DNA of 64,000 nt from Ignavibacteria bacterium (GTDB lineage Bacteria; Bacteroidota; Ignavibacteria; Kapaibacteriales; Kapaibacteriaceae). The stretch is taken from NCBI GenBank assembly GCA_013204605.1, contig JABMNI010000060.1, positions 1-64,000 of the forward strand, in the 5' to 3' direction. Position numbers and translations under genes: made by a program. The notes under the pieces were generated by a model. The model ran no database searches. It had not been told where the DNA came from and was given only the letters and a program-made list of their open reading frames with translations. Below, piece by piece: positions 37,086-46,750 of the stretch; the first letter of the stretch is position 1, and each line of letters opens with the position of its first letter.

Positions 37086-39470
37086 ATGAGATTGCCTAAC
37101 AACCATATCGTCCGCCTAATGGCGGTAATAATCACAGTGCTACTCAGCACAGCGATAAACACGTACGCGCAACTGCCCGTGCGTGCACGCGAAGTGCAGC
37201 TAATTTCGAACAACAGCACGAATTATACTCGCTTGCAAGCCGTGAATGGTCAGGTGACTAATTGGACGTTGACGTATCCTGCAACAGTGGGTACAACAGG
37301 ATCCTTACTATCGAGCACGGTAACTGGTGCTACGGCTGCTACTAGTTGGCTTGCACCAGGTAGCAATGGAGATCTACTTTCAATTTCAGCGGGTATTCCC
37401 GCTTGGAGCAATCCGTCCACAATTATGTGGCTACTTGCAGGTAACCCTACCACCACAGCATGGAATGGTGCTGCAGGATCTTTCATAGGTACCACCACCA
37501 CACAGCCCCTTTCGATAGCAACAACTAACGCAACGGCGCAAGACATCAACTTTTACACCGGTGCAGCTGGTGCGAATTTGCGAATGACAATTGGCAGTGC
37601 AGGAGCAATTACGTTGTATGGAACGGCCGGAACTCCGAATGTCACACTTACATCGGCGGGCGGAGCGGCAAATGTTGCTATTCCAGGTGGTTATGATAGG
37701 GTATTGGTTTCGAATGCAACGGGAGATGTTTCGCAGACAACCTACAGTGCTATTGCAGCGCAAAGTTCTTGGACGCTGCTAGGTAACGCGGGAACAGCTC
37801 CAGGAACAAACTTCTTAGGAACTACGGATGCGCAAGCGTTGGTACTCCGTACAAATAATGTTGAGCGGCTTCGCGTAAACTCGACAGGTGAACTTGGCAT
37901 TGGTACAACTGCTGCGGCTGGATATTCGTTGCATGTAGGTGGAACCGCCGGGACTCCGAACGTGCGGTTAGACGCAACGGGTGGAGTTGCGAATGTTGGT
38001 ATTCCAATTGGTTATGATAGAGTATTAGTTTCGAACGCGACAGGCGATGTGTCACAAACATCCTATAACTCCGTGGTTTCGACATTTGCCTGGTTACTTG
38101 CAGGTAATGCATCCGCTTCGGCCTGGAATGGTGCCGCAGGATCGTTCCTTGGTACAACAACCACGCAGCCCCTTTCAATAGCAACAACGAATGCAACAGC
38201 GCAAGACATCAACTTTTACACCGGTGCAGCTGGTGCAAACTTGCGGATGACAATTGGCAGTGCAGGAGCAATTACGTTGAATGGAACGGCCGGAACTCCG
38301 AATGTTACGTTAACATCGGTGAGTGGTGTTGCTAATGTTGCCATTCCTGTTGGATATGACCGCGTGTTGGTTTCCAATGCTACAGGAGATGTTTTTCAAA
38401 CGACTTACAACGCCATAGCATCGCAAAGTTCTTGGACGCTGCTAGGTAACGCAGGAACAGCTCCAGGAACAAACTTCTTAGGAACTACGGATGCACAAGC
38501 ATTGGTGCTCCGTACAAATAATGTGGAACGGCTTCGCGTAAACTCGACAGGTGAACTTGGCATTGGGACGACGGCAGCAGCGGGCTACTCGTTGCATGTT
38601 GGAGGCACCGTGGGAACACCGAATGTTCGACTTGATGCAACCGGGGGAGTTGCCAACGTTGCGATACCGGTTGGATTTGACAGGGTGTTATTATCGAATG
38701 CACTTGGCCAAGTATCGCAGACGAGTTACTCAGCGTTGGCGGCCGCGACTGCATGGACACTGTTGGGAAATGCAGCTACAAATCCTTTGATTAACTTTTT
38801 GGGCACAACAGATGCACAACCACTTATAATAAGTACGAATAGTTTAGAACGAATCAGAGTAATGTCGAGCGGTGAAGTGGGAATTGGCACAACGGCTCCT
38901 GCCACGGCTTTCGAAGTAAACAATGGTAACATTCAAATTGGTACCAGTGTATTAGGTTTGGCTGGAAGTTTACGTTTTGAAGAAGATGCCATTAACGGTA
39001 ATAATTTCGCTAGTTTTAAAGCGGCTTCATCTATGGTGGATGATATGACGTACACCCTGCCGGCTACCATTGGTACCACAGCCCAGGTGCTTAGAATTGC
39101 ATCACTACCATTGCCAACAGCTACTACAGCTACATTAGAGTGGGCTCCGGTTTTCGTGACCCCAGGTGTGGTAACAGTGGACATCATTATAGATGATCAA
39201 AATGTAGTAGTCGCCGCAAGTACGACGTTTTTGAGACTCGTTGGAGATGCTCTTCCTGCTGCACGGACCGTACTTTTGGCAAATGGTGTTACTAACGGTC
39301 AGCACTTGGTGATACGTTGCGTGGCGGCTGGTGCCAATGGAGTTCAATTCTTGGATGCTGGTAATTTGGCACTTTCTGGTAATTTTAACTTGAATAACAG
39401 TGATACTATCACATTGATTTGGGATGCTGCCACGAACGAATGGTTGGAAGTAGCACGACGGAACAATTAG
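37086..39470 (+). CDS. Surface fibre-like protein with long tandem repeats
   Basis: The 794-residue protein has a signal peptide (LMAVIITVLLSTAINTYA) and the mature start QLPVRAREVQLISNN. It is dominated by a 221-residue tandem repeat (unit 1 about residues 115-335, unit 2 336-556, then a partial third). Each unit holds two related half-units of the form W.LLGN....NFLGTTDAQ.L.(L/I).TN..(E)R(L)RV.S.G..GIGTT. The C-terminal part (from about 690) ends SDTITLIWDAATNEWLEVA, similar to the end of the next protein. The ATG at 37086 is used. The function is unknown; a repeat-built surface fibre or adhesin is plausible. Its stop codon lies in a heptamer repeat. Confidence 0.85.
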   Translation: MRLPNNHIVRLMAVIITVLLSTAINTYAQLPVRAREVQLISNNSTNYTRLQAVNGQVTNWTLTYPATVGTTGSLLSSTVTGATAATSWLAPGSNGDLLSISAGIPAWSNPSTIMWLLAGNPTTTAWNGAAGSFIGTTTTQPLSIATTNATAQDINFYTGAAGANLRMTIGSAGAITLYGTAGTPNVTLTSAGGAANVAIPGGYDRVLVSNATGDVSQTTYSAIAAQSSWTLLGNAGTAPGTNFLGTTDAQALVLRTNNVERLRVNSTGELGIGTTAAAGYSLHVGGTAGTPNVRLDATGGVANVGIPIGYDRVLVSNATGDVSQTSYNSVVSTFAWLLAGNASASAWNGAAGSFLGTTTTQPLSIATTNATAQDINFYTGAAGANLRMTIGSAGAITLNGTAGTPNVTLTSVSGVANVAIPVGYDRVLVSNATGDVFQTTYNAIASQSSWTLLGNAGTAPGTNFLGTTDAQALVLRTNNVERLRVNSTGELGIGTTAAAGYSLHVGGTVGTPNVRLDATGGVANVAIPVGFDRVLLSNALGQVSQTSYSALAAATAWTLLGNAATNPLINFLGTTDAQPLIISTNSLERIRVMSSGEVGIGTTAPATAFEVNNGNIQIGTSVLGLAGSLRFEEDAINGNNFASFKAASSMVDDMTYTLPATIGTTAQVLRIASLPLPTATTATLEWAPVFVTPGVVTVDIIIDDQNVVVAASTTFLRLVGDALPAARTVLLANGVTNGQHLVIRCVAAGANGVQFLDAGNLALSGNFNLNNSDTITLIWDAATNEWLEVARRNN
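37428..38900 (+). repeat. 663-bp near-identical tandem repeat inside a surface gene
   Basis: Unit 1 spans 37428-38090, unit 2 spans 38091-38753, and a third begins at 38754 in the same register but diverges and ends by about 38900. Long stretches of units 1 and 2 differ by only a few synonymous changes. Within unit 1 a second half-repeat begins at 37770. The unit is a whole number of codons, so copy-number change would keep the frame. Confidence 0.9.
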
Positions 39471-39498
39471 TAATCAGCAATTAACAATTAGCAATTAG
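39464..39498 (+). repeat. Heptamer tandem repeat across a stop codon
   Basis: Five 7-bp units of the CAATTAR type run from 39464 to 39498 (one, TAATCAG, is diverged). The first contains the stop codon (TAG, 39468-39470) of the fibre-like gene. A T-run follows. Period and location resemble the array at the prfC 3' end, but the sequence differs. Confidence 0.75.
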
Positions 39499-39528
39499 CA
39501 TTTTTTTCATTAATATTTCGGAGGCCTC

Positions 39529-40821
39529 ATGCGCGCCCTTTTGACCTCAGTCTTGGTGCTCCTCCTAGGTTCTATGATCTCCTTGGCCCAGGATACATCG
39601 TACGAAACCTTTAACGCTATCAGGTTGGAAAACTCTTCCAATCCTGGTGCCTTTGTAACTCTAACAGCGCCTACGGCAACCACGAGTTACACTCTAATCA
39701 TGCCAGCATCCGGACCCACGGCTTCAGGTAGCTGGTCGTTTTCGGCAAATAGTTCGGGTGATGCCATGAGCTGGTTTGAAACACCTACGGGTGCAGCCAA
39801 CCAGGTTGGATTCTTTACGGGAACCAATGCGGTGGTGAGTACCAGTAACCTTACATGGACCCAAGCATCGCAACAACTTGGGGTGAATAGTACGTTACCC
39901 GGGGCGATGTTAACGTTGTCGAAAACTGGCGTGACCCCGTCGGCATCTAAATCTATGACATTGTCGAATACCATGACTTCGGCCGTCAGCACAACAAAAA
40001 CATTATTGTCATTAGATGCATCGGGAAGCATGGCCTCTGGGTCCACTGTCACCGGATTAAATGTCACCGTTGCGGGCGGTACGAATAACTACGCAGCCCT
40101 GTTCAACGGCGGAAGAATCGGAATTGGGACTACCACTCCTAATACTCGGTTGGATATAGCCGGATCGTACTCCGTGAGGGAGTATAATTATACCGGAGCA
40201 TTGTCGAATACGAACAACGACTTTTCGTTCGTCGCCGGCAACGACCAGAGTTTCATTCGTGTGGGAACAGCTAGAACCGTCGAAACCATTTTCAATGGTT
40301 TTGCCGGTGGTGTAAATGGAAAGTTTCTTACCATTTATAACGCAACGGGTAGCATGATTAGGTTAGCTCACGAGAGTACTGTATCGACTTCTACAAATCG
40401 TATTTCTGCCCCGGGAGGAATTGATGTTTTGGTTCCGAGCACCGCAGCCTACCAGCTAGTGTATTCAGAAACGGATCAGCGCTGGATAATTCCATACGTA
40501 GGTGGTGGAAATGGTAACTGGCAAGGTTACAAGGATGTTGAGGCGACCTTAACAAACGGTACAACTGGAATGCCTACGGCGAATGCATCCTACATTCGAG
40601 TGACCACGGGAGATAATCAACCAAAGTATGAGGTATCGTTGGAAGACGGCACGGCTATTGGTCAGTTTTTGGTCGTTGAAAATTTTGGTCCGAAAAACAT
40701 AGAGTTCACCGGCACTAACTTCCAAATTCATGCCGCTGATCAAGTTTTATCTTTGGGAAATTCAATCCTATTCATCTGGAACGGAGCGAAGTGGATTCAA
40801 GTTGCAGAGGCACAGAACTAA
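39529..40821 (+). CDS. Secreted surface protein
   Basis: The 430-residue protein has a signal peptide (MRALLTSVLVLLLGSMISLA) and the mature start QDTSYETFNAIRLENSSN. A fibre-like segment with GGRIGIGTTTPNTRLDIAGSY lies near residue 195. The C-terminal domain ends QVLSLGNSILFIWNGAKWIQVA, matching the end of the upstream fibre-like protein (ITLIWDAATNEWLEVA). A strong GGAGG lies 4 nt before the ATG. No catalytic motif or T9SS domain was seen. It is part of the 34-47 kb surface cluster. Confidence 0.82.
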   Translation: MRALLTSVLVLLLGSMISLAQDTSYETFNAIRLENSSNPGAFVTLTAPTATTSYTLIMPASGPTASGSWSFSANSSGDAMSWFETPTGAANQVGFFTGTNAVVSTSNLTWTQASQQLGVNSTLPGAMLTLSKTGVTPSASKSMTLSNTMTSAVSTTKTLLSLDASGSMASGSTVTGLNVTVAGGTNNYAALFNGGRIGIGTTTPNTRLDIAGSYSVREYNYTGALSNTNNDFSFVAGNDQSFIRVGTARTVETIFNGFAGGVNGKFLTIYNATGSMIRLAHESTVSTSTNRISAPGGIDVLVPSTAAYQLVYSETDQRWIIPYVGGGNGNWQGYKDVEATLTNGTTGMPTANASYIRVTTGDNQPKYEVSLEDGTAIGQFLVVENFGPKNIEFTGTNFQIHAADQVLSLGNSILFIWNGAKWIQVAEAQN

Positions 40822-40824
40822 TTC

Positions 40825-41229
40825 ATGCCGATTGCTCGGTACCATATTGTCAGTCTTCTGTTTATCACGTTGGTCGGATTTTGTGTTTTTTTTCCAACAA
40901 TGACAAAGTCCCAAACATTGGTAAACATGGGCGCTACCATTACGTTAACTGGTGGCGCACGAATGTTTGTGAGTGGCAACACGGTAAACGAAAAGGGAAA
41001 GATTGATGTTCTCGATCTTGCTCGAATTACGTTCGATGGCGATGTGACTATCAAGCGCGATGGCATCTATTTTTACAAGGATGCTTTCGGTACAATTACG
41101 AAGGACCTTGACATCAAACTTGATGGAGTGTGCTGGCGGTACAAACCGGGCACTCTAAATGTTTTTGGAACAATTCGTAACGATGGCGAATTGAATAACG
41201 ATGGTGAGATAAATATCGGCAAGCCATGA
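40825..41229 (+). CDS. Small secreted protein of the surface cluster
   Basis: The 134-residue protein has a signal peptide (about 1-29) and a short beta-rich body with TLTGGARMFVSGN, VNEKGKIDV and IRNDGELNNDGEINI. Alternating 'N-x-G-x-I' turns recur in the two larger proteins downstream, so they may share a fold. The family was not recognised. It starts 3 bp after the previous stop and overlaps the next gene as ATGA. Confidence 0.75.
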   Translation: MPIARYHIVSLLFITLVGFCVFFPTMTKSQTLVNMGATITLTGGARMFVSGNTVNEKGKIDVLDLARITFDGDVTIKRDGIYFYKDAFGTITKDLDIKLDGVCWRYKPGTLNVFGTIRNDGELNNDGEINIGKP

Positions 41230-43334
41230 CAAGTAATGTAAAATACATTTCAGATTCAACGGCGGCGTATATCGTCGCCGTTGTTTTCTGTGTGTGCTTT
41301 TTACTAACAGGAATGGTTCAGCCCCTTGCCGCCCAACACCTTGAAAATACCGTGACGGGGAGGGTGAAAAATAATGGGACGATACGTTTTAAAAGTGACT
41401 CTGGACGTTACAAAAACGATGCGCCGCTAACATCGATTACCAACAACGTAATTGAATTTGCCGGACAGAATAACCTGTTTACAGATCTGGCCGGATCTCA
41501 GTTTAATACAAACGCACTTGGGCAAAATGCTCTGTGGCGTGTGCCTGGAATGGTGCGATATGCGCTAAAGGATGGCCGCGCACAACTTGTGCAACAGCGC
41601 TATTACACCAACTTGGAAATGTCCGACAGTTCAGACAAACAAATTCCCGACAGTGTTTTTGTGAGCGAATGGTATACGATTTTCTTGTCGGGTCCGCGAA
41701 CATATTCGGGAACGTTTTTCTACGATGGGAATCTCCGTCAGATAATTATGCAGGAAAAGGGGCTAAGTGGTACGGTGAATAGGTACAACAACCTCACGTT
41801 TCAGAATGGACCCAAAACAGTTGCTTCGGGTTCGGAAGTTTGGATGGACGGAATATTTTTCACCGATTCGTTATCGCCCTCTACTATTGAAGGTGACTTT
41901 CACTGGGGATCAAAATCCTATTTGCATTCGCGTGCAGAGTTAATTATTGGTGGAACGCTTACTGCCGGTAACGACATAAGTGACTTGCATGCAAACGTGG
42001 ATGTGCGCCGCGGAACGTTCATCATAAAAGACGATGCTGGATTAGTTACGATTTTTCCGATCGCTACACTTACAACGGAAGACAACGTAGCGGCAGAACT
42101 TGTGATGGGTAAGAATACCAAAATGGACGTGCGTGGTTCGTTTGTAAATCTCCATGGTCCATTGGTGAACACCACTTTCGATATTACATCGTTGGTGAAT
42201 TACATCGGCTTACAAGATCCACAAATCATGCAGGCAACGGCACTCACTAATCCGTATGGAAATTTGCGAACTGCAACAACGGTGAAAAATGCGTCGGGCG
42301 ATATTCATGTTGCGGGCACGTTGTCTGTGAACGACACAAACGTTGTGATGGTGCCCTACACTATGAACCTTACCCTCGGTGATGCCTCGTACACAAACAA
42401 TGCAGAAGTTGTTGGAAACTTCCGTCGGCGTCTAACTGGTGCTGTGTTGAATACGACCTACATGTACAATAACAGTGAGACATTTTTCCAGTACACAACA
42501 ATTCCACAAGAGCTGGCACTGGATGTTAGACCTACAACAAGACCGAACGACTATGACATGACTACCGACGTCTTCCGTAAGGTGACAGTAAGCCACACTG
42601 GTGACTGGAAAGCCAAGGTAAGAGTAGGCTATAAAGCAGAAGATATTCCCGCAACGTGGGGTCCGCTCACCGCCGAGCGACTACTAAAAATATACAACGC
42701 CTATCCCGCACCCAACGAGCGCTCAACAAAACTTACTCCTACATTGCCCCCTACCTATGACCGGCGCCCATTATTGCTAAGCACTGGAATTGCCTATGTA
42801 GAACTGACTGGCATTCAAAACAACGGCCCCGACAATCTGCGTCTGGATAATGGTAACGATTTGTTGCTCCGTGGTAGCCGCGATACATTGCGTGCCGCAG
42901 CAAGTGGCCGTTGGAGCAATCCGTTTACCTGGGATGAAGCGCGCGAGCCCGAGCCTCTTGACCGAGTTATTATTGATGGCTTTACCGTCCACACAGGATA
43001 CGTGAGAGCCAATGATAATTACGCGATTGAAGAGCGTTGGCCCGACAGTATGGCTGTGAGCGTTACTATTAGTAACACACCGGCTTCAACATTGACCTTT
43101 GGTAGTGTGGGATCATTCAACACGTTCTCACTTGTTCCAAACGCTGTTGTTACGTTAACAAATCAGCGCGTTGCGCCAACGTTGGTGCCAACACTTACGC
43201 AAGACATAACAGCGGCCGATATAGATGGTGGCTTGATTGTGTATCCGGCTTCAAACTTCACCGCACCCAATCTAATTCTCACCCTTGGTGCCACAGCGTT
43301 CAACGCCGGCACGTTACAAATTGGTGTTAAATAG
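41226..43334 (+). CDS. Large secreted surface protein with G8-like segment
   Basis: The 702-residue protein has a signal peptide (VAVVFCVCFLLTGMVQPLAA). Beta-rich sequence follows with TVTGRVKNNGTIRFKSDSG, then repeated 'G-xx-xL-x-V-x-G-T-L' elements. Near residue 555 SGRWSNPFTWDEAREPEPLD followed by RVIIDGFTVHT resembles the start of a G8-like carbohydrate-related domain. No T9SS type A domain is clear at the C-terminus. It is translationally coupled to the small gene upstream (ATGA). Confidence 0.75.
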   Translation: MTSNVKYISDSTAAYIVAVVFCVCFLLTGMVQPLAAQHLENTVTGRVKNNGTIRFKSDSGRYKNDAPLTSITNNVIEFAGQNNLFTDLAGSQFNTNALGQNALWRVPGMVRYALKDGRAQLVQQRYYTNLEMSDSSDKQIPDSVFVSEWYTIFLSGPRTYSGTFFYDGNLRQIIMQEKGLSGTVNRYNNLTFQNGPKTVASGSEVWMDGIFFTDSLSPSTIEGDFHWGSKSYLHSRAELIIGGTLTAGNDISDLHANVDVRRGTFIIKDDAGLVTIFPIATLTTEDNVAAELVMGKNTKMDVRGSFVNLHGPLVNTTFDITSLVNYIGLQDPQIMQATALTNPYGNLRTATTVKNASGDIHVAGTLSVNDTNVVMVPYTMNLTLGDASYTNNAEVVGNFRRRLTGAVLNTTYMYNNSETFFQYTTIPQELALDVRPTTRPNDYDMTTDVFRKVTVSHTGDWKAKVRVGYKAEDIPATWGPLTAERLLKIYNAYPAPNERSTKLTPTLPPTYDRRPLLLSTGIAYVELTGIQNNGPDNLRLDNGNDLLLRGSRDTLRAAASGRWSNPFTWDEAREPEPLDRVIIDGFTVHTGYVRANDNYAIEERWPDSMAVSVTISNTPASTLTFGSVGSFNTFSLVPNAVVTLTNQRVAPTLVPTLTQDITAADIDGGLIVYPASNFTAPNLILTLGATAFNAGTLQIGVK

Positions 43335-43368
43335 TTCACGAACCATATTGCCCCTTTTAAAAGCAATC

Positions 43369-45462
43369 ATGCACGCAAGTGTGTTAGCGCTTCTGATGTG
43401 TGTACTTTCATCCGTCGAAGCCGTCAGCCAACTGCCTAGTATTTTAAATTCCGATGGCGTGATTTACAACACCGGCACAGTAAAAATTGTTGGCGACGCG
43501 CAGCTCGCACAGGATTCAATTGGCGGTGTAGTGCGGTACGAAAGAGACAATGTGCTGGACACACAAAAGGTTGCACATTTGGTATACAACGATGTGCACT
43601 TTGAAGGCGCTTCGAGAAAAATGCTGACCGATGCCAGCAAACCATTGATTGCCGACCATCTTTTTTGGAGTATCGATTCGAGTGTAGTTTTCACACTCAT
43701 CCCCAACACGTATATCCAGGCAAACCAAACTGTCGTGCACGAGGGCGTAATTAATCCAGCATTCAGATACGGGCGATTTGTTCTGCGTGGCACTGCAAAC
43801 CAAGATGTTTCCGGTAAGGGGCTTATCCCCATTCTTGAACTAGATAACTCGCAGGGGGCAACGGTTACAAGGTCGGGCGGACTACGAGTTTTTGAGCGAC
43901 TTGATCTTCAGCGCGGATTACTAAGTAACTCTACTTCTGATAACGTTAACATGGAACGCAACGCGTGGATTTGGCGCGATGATAGTGGTTCGATTGCTGA
44001 GCAACCCGTTACCGATCGCGATTTGAGTCTTAGGTATTATGGTGGTGCACCAATGGTTGGCGGACCGGAAATGCTCAGGTCGAAAACGTTGATACGTAAT
44101 CTTTTTCAGCATGATACGGCCGGGCTAACTCTCCCGTGGGATGTATACGTGAAGGACTCACTTGTGCTTCGTGGACACATTCTTACGGAACCAACAACAG
44201 CTGACCGATACACGTTTTATTACACAAGCAAGAACGATCCGTTGTTCGAGAGTGTATGGCCCGAGATAAATGGTACGATGGTTCGGACTAGTTTAGAAAT
44301 CGACAGTCCGATGATGATGAATAATCAGTACACAAATATATACTTTGCAAATGCGGCAGAAATGGGAACGGTGTCGAGTTACTCTGTACGTAGTAAACCG
44401 CTCACTATTCCTCTTCCACTGACCGACATTGTATTTAAGGCAGAACGATTCCTGCAACTCAAGGCGTTTGACGCTGCCGGTGATCCTGTGCCTGATAGTA
44501 CGTACACGCTAACGTTTGGATATGCATGGAGAAACCGTGAAGCTGCAAGTTTCGAAACTCCTAGTGTAGTTGAAACCATCCCACAGCTTCGTGGAAAGGA
44601 AGATTTACTTGGCCTTATGCGTCACGATGGTTTTAGTTATAACCCATACGGTTTTTCAACATTGCCAACAAAGTTTACAACAAGCCCACTAGAAGTTTGG
44701 AGATATTCAAAGGCCAACTTTGTTAGAGCAAGTGGAGATTTTGCCATAGGCTTGTCGACCGGTCCGTTGTGGGTATTGAATACGAGAATATTTCTTGAAG
44801 GACCCATGCGTGAGTATGGCGATGGTATACAACCTATCATGTCAACCGACCTTGCGCTCCGAGGCTTGATACCCAATGTGGCTCCAGACATTTACCCCTA
44901 TTCACTGGACCCAGACAGGCTAGTTGATACGGCGCTGTTTGTACCCGACTCCATAGTGGACTGGGTAACTGTCGAATTCCGAACTACTGCAACGGCAAGT
45001 GGTCCGCCAGCACTAATTGAATCTTTGCTTCTCACGCGCGATGGAATGGTGCTCGATCCGCAGACACTTAAGCCGCGAGTAATTGCGGGCATTTCGCCTG
45101 GACAGTACAACCTTGCGTTTCGCCACAGGAATCACTTGGCAGCAGTTTTAGAAGACAAAGTTTTAGTTGACCGTTCGAACATTGGTTTTGTCGTTGATCT
45201 TACCAAGGGCGTCGGCCTTCTGGGCGGAGCGTCATCGCAAAAACTTTTGGGCACGGTTGGTGGCACAAGATTCTTTGGTCTGATTGCGGGTGTTGTTACA
45301 TCGGCCGATGAAATCCTGCGTACTGATTACAACCTCGTATGGGACAGTAGAGATTTGGAAGCCTACTCGCTATTCGACACTAACCTCAACGGAATAGTAA
45401 ATACTCGCGATTTAAATATTACGTGGAATAACAGGAACAGGTTGAGTGTTGCGCCGCGTTAA
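43369..45462 (+). CDS. Large secreted surface protein with dockerin-like C-terminus
   Basis: The 697-residue protein has a signal peptide (MHASVLALLMCVLSSVEAVS) and early repeats similar to its neighbours (ILNSDGVIYNTGTVKIVGDA). A segment near residue 580 (TVEFRTTATASGPPALIESL ... SPGQYNLAFRHRNHLAAVL) is common in surface proteins of this group. The last 45 residues (TDYNLVWDSRDLEAYSLFDT, then NLNGIVNTRDLNITWNNRN) look like a dockerin-type calcium-binding module. The ATG at 43369 is used; the longer ORF from 43285 overlaps the previous gene. The function is unknown. Confidence 0.78.
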   Translation: MHASVLALLMCVLSSVEAVSQLPSILNSDGVIYNTGTVKIVGDAQLAQDSIGGVVRYERDNVLDTQKVAHLVYNDVHFEGASRKMLTDASKPLIADHLFWSIDSSVVFTLIPNTYIQANQTVVHEGVINPAFRYGRFVLRGTANQDVSGKGLIPILELDNSQGATVTRSGGLRVFERLDLQRGLLSNSTSDNVNMERNAWIWRDDSGSIAEQPVTDRDLSLRYYGGAPMVGGPEMLRSKTLIRNLFQHDTAGLTLPWDVYVKDSLVLRGHILTEPTTADRYTFYYTSKNDPLFESVWPEINGTMVRTSLEIDSPMMMNNQYTNIYFANAAEMGTVSSYSVRSKPLTIPLPLTDIVFKAERFLQLKAFDAAGDPVPDSTYTLTFGYAWRNREAASFETPSVVETIPQLRGKEDLLGLMRHDGFSYNPYGFSTLPTKFTTSPLEVWRYSKANFVRASGDFAIGLSTGPLWVLNTRIFLEGPMREYGDGIQPIMSTDLALRGLIPNVAPDIYPYSLDPDRLVDTALFVPDSIVDWVTVEFRTTATASGPPALIESLLLTRDGMVLDPQTLKPRVIAGISPGQYNLAFRHRNHLAAVLEDKVLVDRSNIGFVVDLTKGVGLLGGASSQKLLGTVGGTRFFGLIAGVVTSADEILRTDYNLVWDSRDLEAYSLFDTNLNGIVNTRDLNITWNNRNRLSVAPR

Positions 45463-46750
45463 CATATTTGTATTTCTCGTGTTGTGCTGGTTAGCCCCTT
45501 TCAATGAAATGGCGGCTCAGCCAACTGATGCAATAGTTCGAATTTCGCCGTTGCTAGATCCGGTGTTTGAGCGGATGACGTTTGACGTTACGCTGCATAG
45601 GGTAAGCGATAAGTGGCATTACTGGGCAAATATTTCGCTGAGAATTGAGAGTGTGGATTTACAACTGACTGGTGGTTTTAATCCTGCTGTACACGTACTT
45701 ACTATGGTGCCGGGCTCGTCGGATTTACTGCAAGTGCCATACACGCCGGGCGCTATGGCTGGGTATTTTATCGACGCAAAGTTTGTAAACGGTCAGATTG
45801 CTTTGCACGTTATTGGTCCCGACAGCGTACAATTTGCGAAGTCGATTGCAAATCCTGATTCGATTAAAATTGGGCAGTTCATAGTAACTGCCACCGACAA
45901 TTCATTTGTGCCGGAAGTTCTTGCGGCTTCAACTCCGCTTGACTACTTCAACGCCAACGCATTTAAAATCGATCACGATTCGGCTACAGGAGCAGGCGCG
46001 GGGTCGAACACGTGGTATGTAAAACACGATAACCCGCCGCTTGTTACCGAGTATTTAGCTTCGCCACCACCGCCCGACATTTGCGATGCAAAGTTTGTGT
46101 TTACCGGACAATACGAGGGCGATTTAAAAGTAGGCCTGCAGTTTAAAGTATCAGACGAACACTGCTACGAAGGTTTTTGGATTGAGCGATCGATAGTAAA
46201 CTTGAGAGACCTAACAGATTTAACATTCGAGACCCTACCACAATTGTTGTATCAAAATGAACCGCGGTTGTTGTCGTGCCAATGTTTACTGCCTCAGGTT
46301 CACGACAGTTTGTTTGATGACGTAGAGTACCGCCGCGAGATATACGCATATCGACTGATAGGTCAGCGCTTGCCAAACTATGGTGACACCGCCCAAATCA
46401 TCGACACAATTTTTGTTAGAATTCCCAACGCGATTATTTCAAATGCCAAACTGCTCGACAACCCGTTTAGAGATGAAACTACAGTGCAGTTTAATGTTGA
46501 TGATCGGTTGTTCCTCACAGCGCGCGTTTTTGATTTAGGTGGTAGGCTAATAGGAACCTTGGTCGACGACAAAGGCCAGGAAATTGTAAACAAAGAATAT
46601 GCCGCCGGAGTTGGGTACCGTGCCCTCTGGGAAGCCCCAGACATCGCCTCGCAGGGTCTATTCAACATCGTACTCATTGGCATCCCATACCGCGACAATT
46701 CCATTGAAGAACTATCCCGAGTAATCTTAAAAGCTCAGCTTGTAAGATGA
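45446..46750 (+). CDS. Secreted protein with T9SS-like C-terminal domain
   Basis: The 434-residue protein starts at a GTG overlapping the previous gene by 17 bp. It has a signal peptide (MLRRVNIFVFLVLCWLAPFN, cleavage after AA). The middle is beta-rich with four or more cysteines (ICDAKF, DEHCYEGFW, LSCQCLL), which may form disulfides. The C-terminus (NAKLLDNPFRDETTVQF ... ARVFDLGGRLIGTL) resembles a FlgD-like/T9SS type A sorting domain. It overlaps the barrel gene as ATGA, repeating the cargo plus barrel pattern seen elsewhere. Confidence 0.78.
   Translation: MLRRVNIFVFLVLCWLAPFNEMAAQPTDAIVRISPLLDPVFERMTFDVTLHRVSDKWHYWANISLRIESVDLQLTGGFNPAVHVLTMVPGSSDLLQVPYTPGAMAGYFIDAKFVNGQIALHVIGPDSVQFAKSIANPDSIKIGQFIVTATDNSFVPEVLAASTPLDYFNANAFKIDHDSATGAGAGSNTWYVKHDNPPLVTEYLASPPPPDICDAKFVFTGQYEGDLKVGLQFKVSDEHCYEGFWIERSIVNLRDLTDLTFETLPQLLYQNEPRLLSCQCLLPQVHDSLFDDVEYRREIYAYRLIGQRLPNYGDTAQIIDTIFVRIPNAIISNAKLLDNPFRDETTVQFNVDDRLFLTARVFDLGGRLIGTLVDDKGQEIVNKEYAAGVGYRALWEAPDIASQGLFNIVLIGIPYRDNSIEELSRVILKAQLVR

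Noticed and set aside
37504-38174. Counting both octamers in the 663-bp repeat as independent
   Set aside because: They are exactly one repeat unit apart and arose by duplication, so only one is independent evidence.
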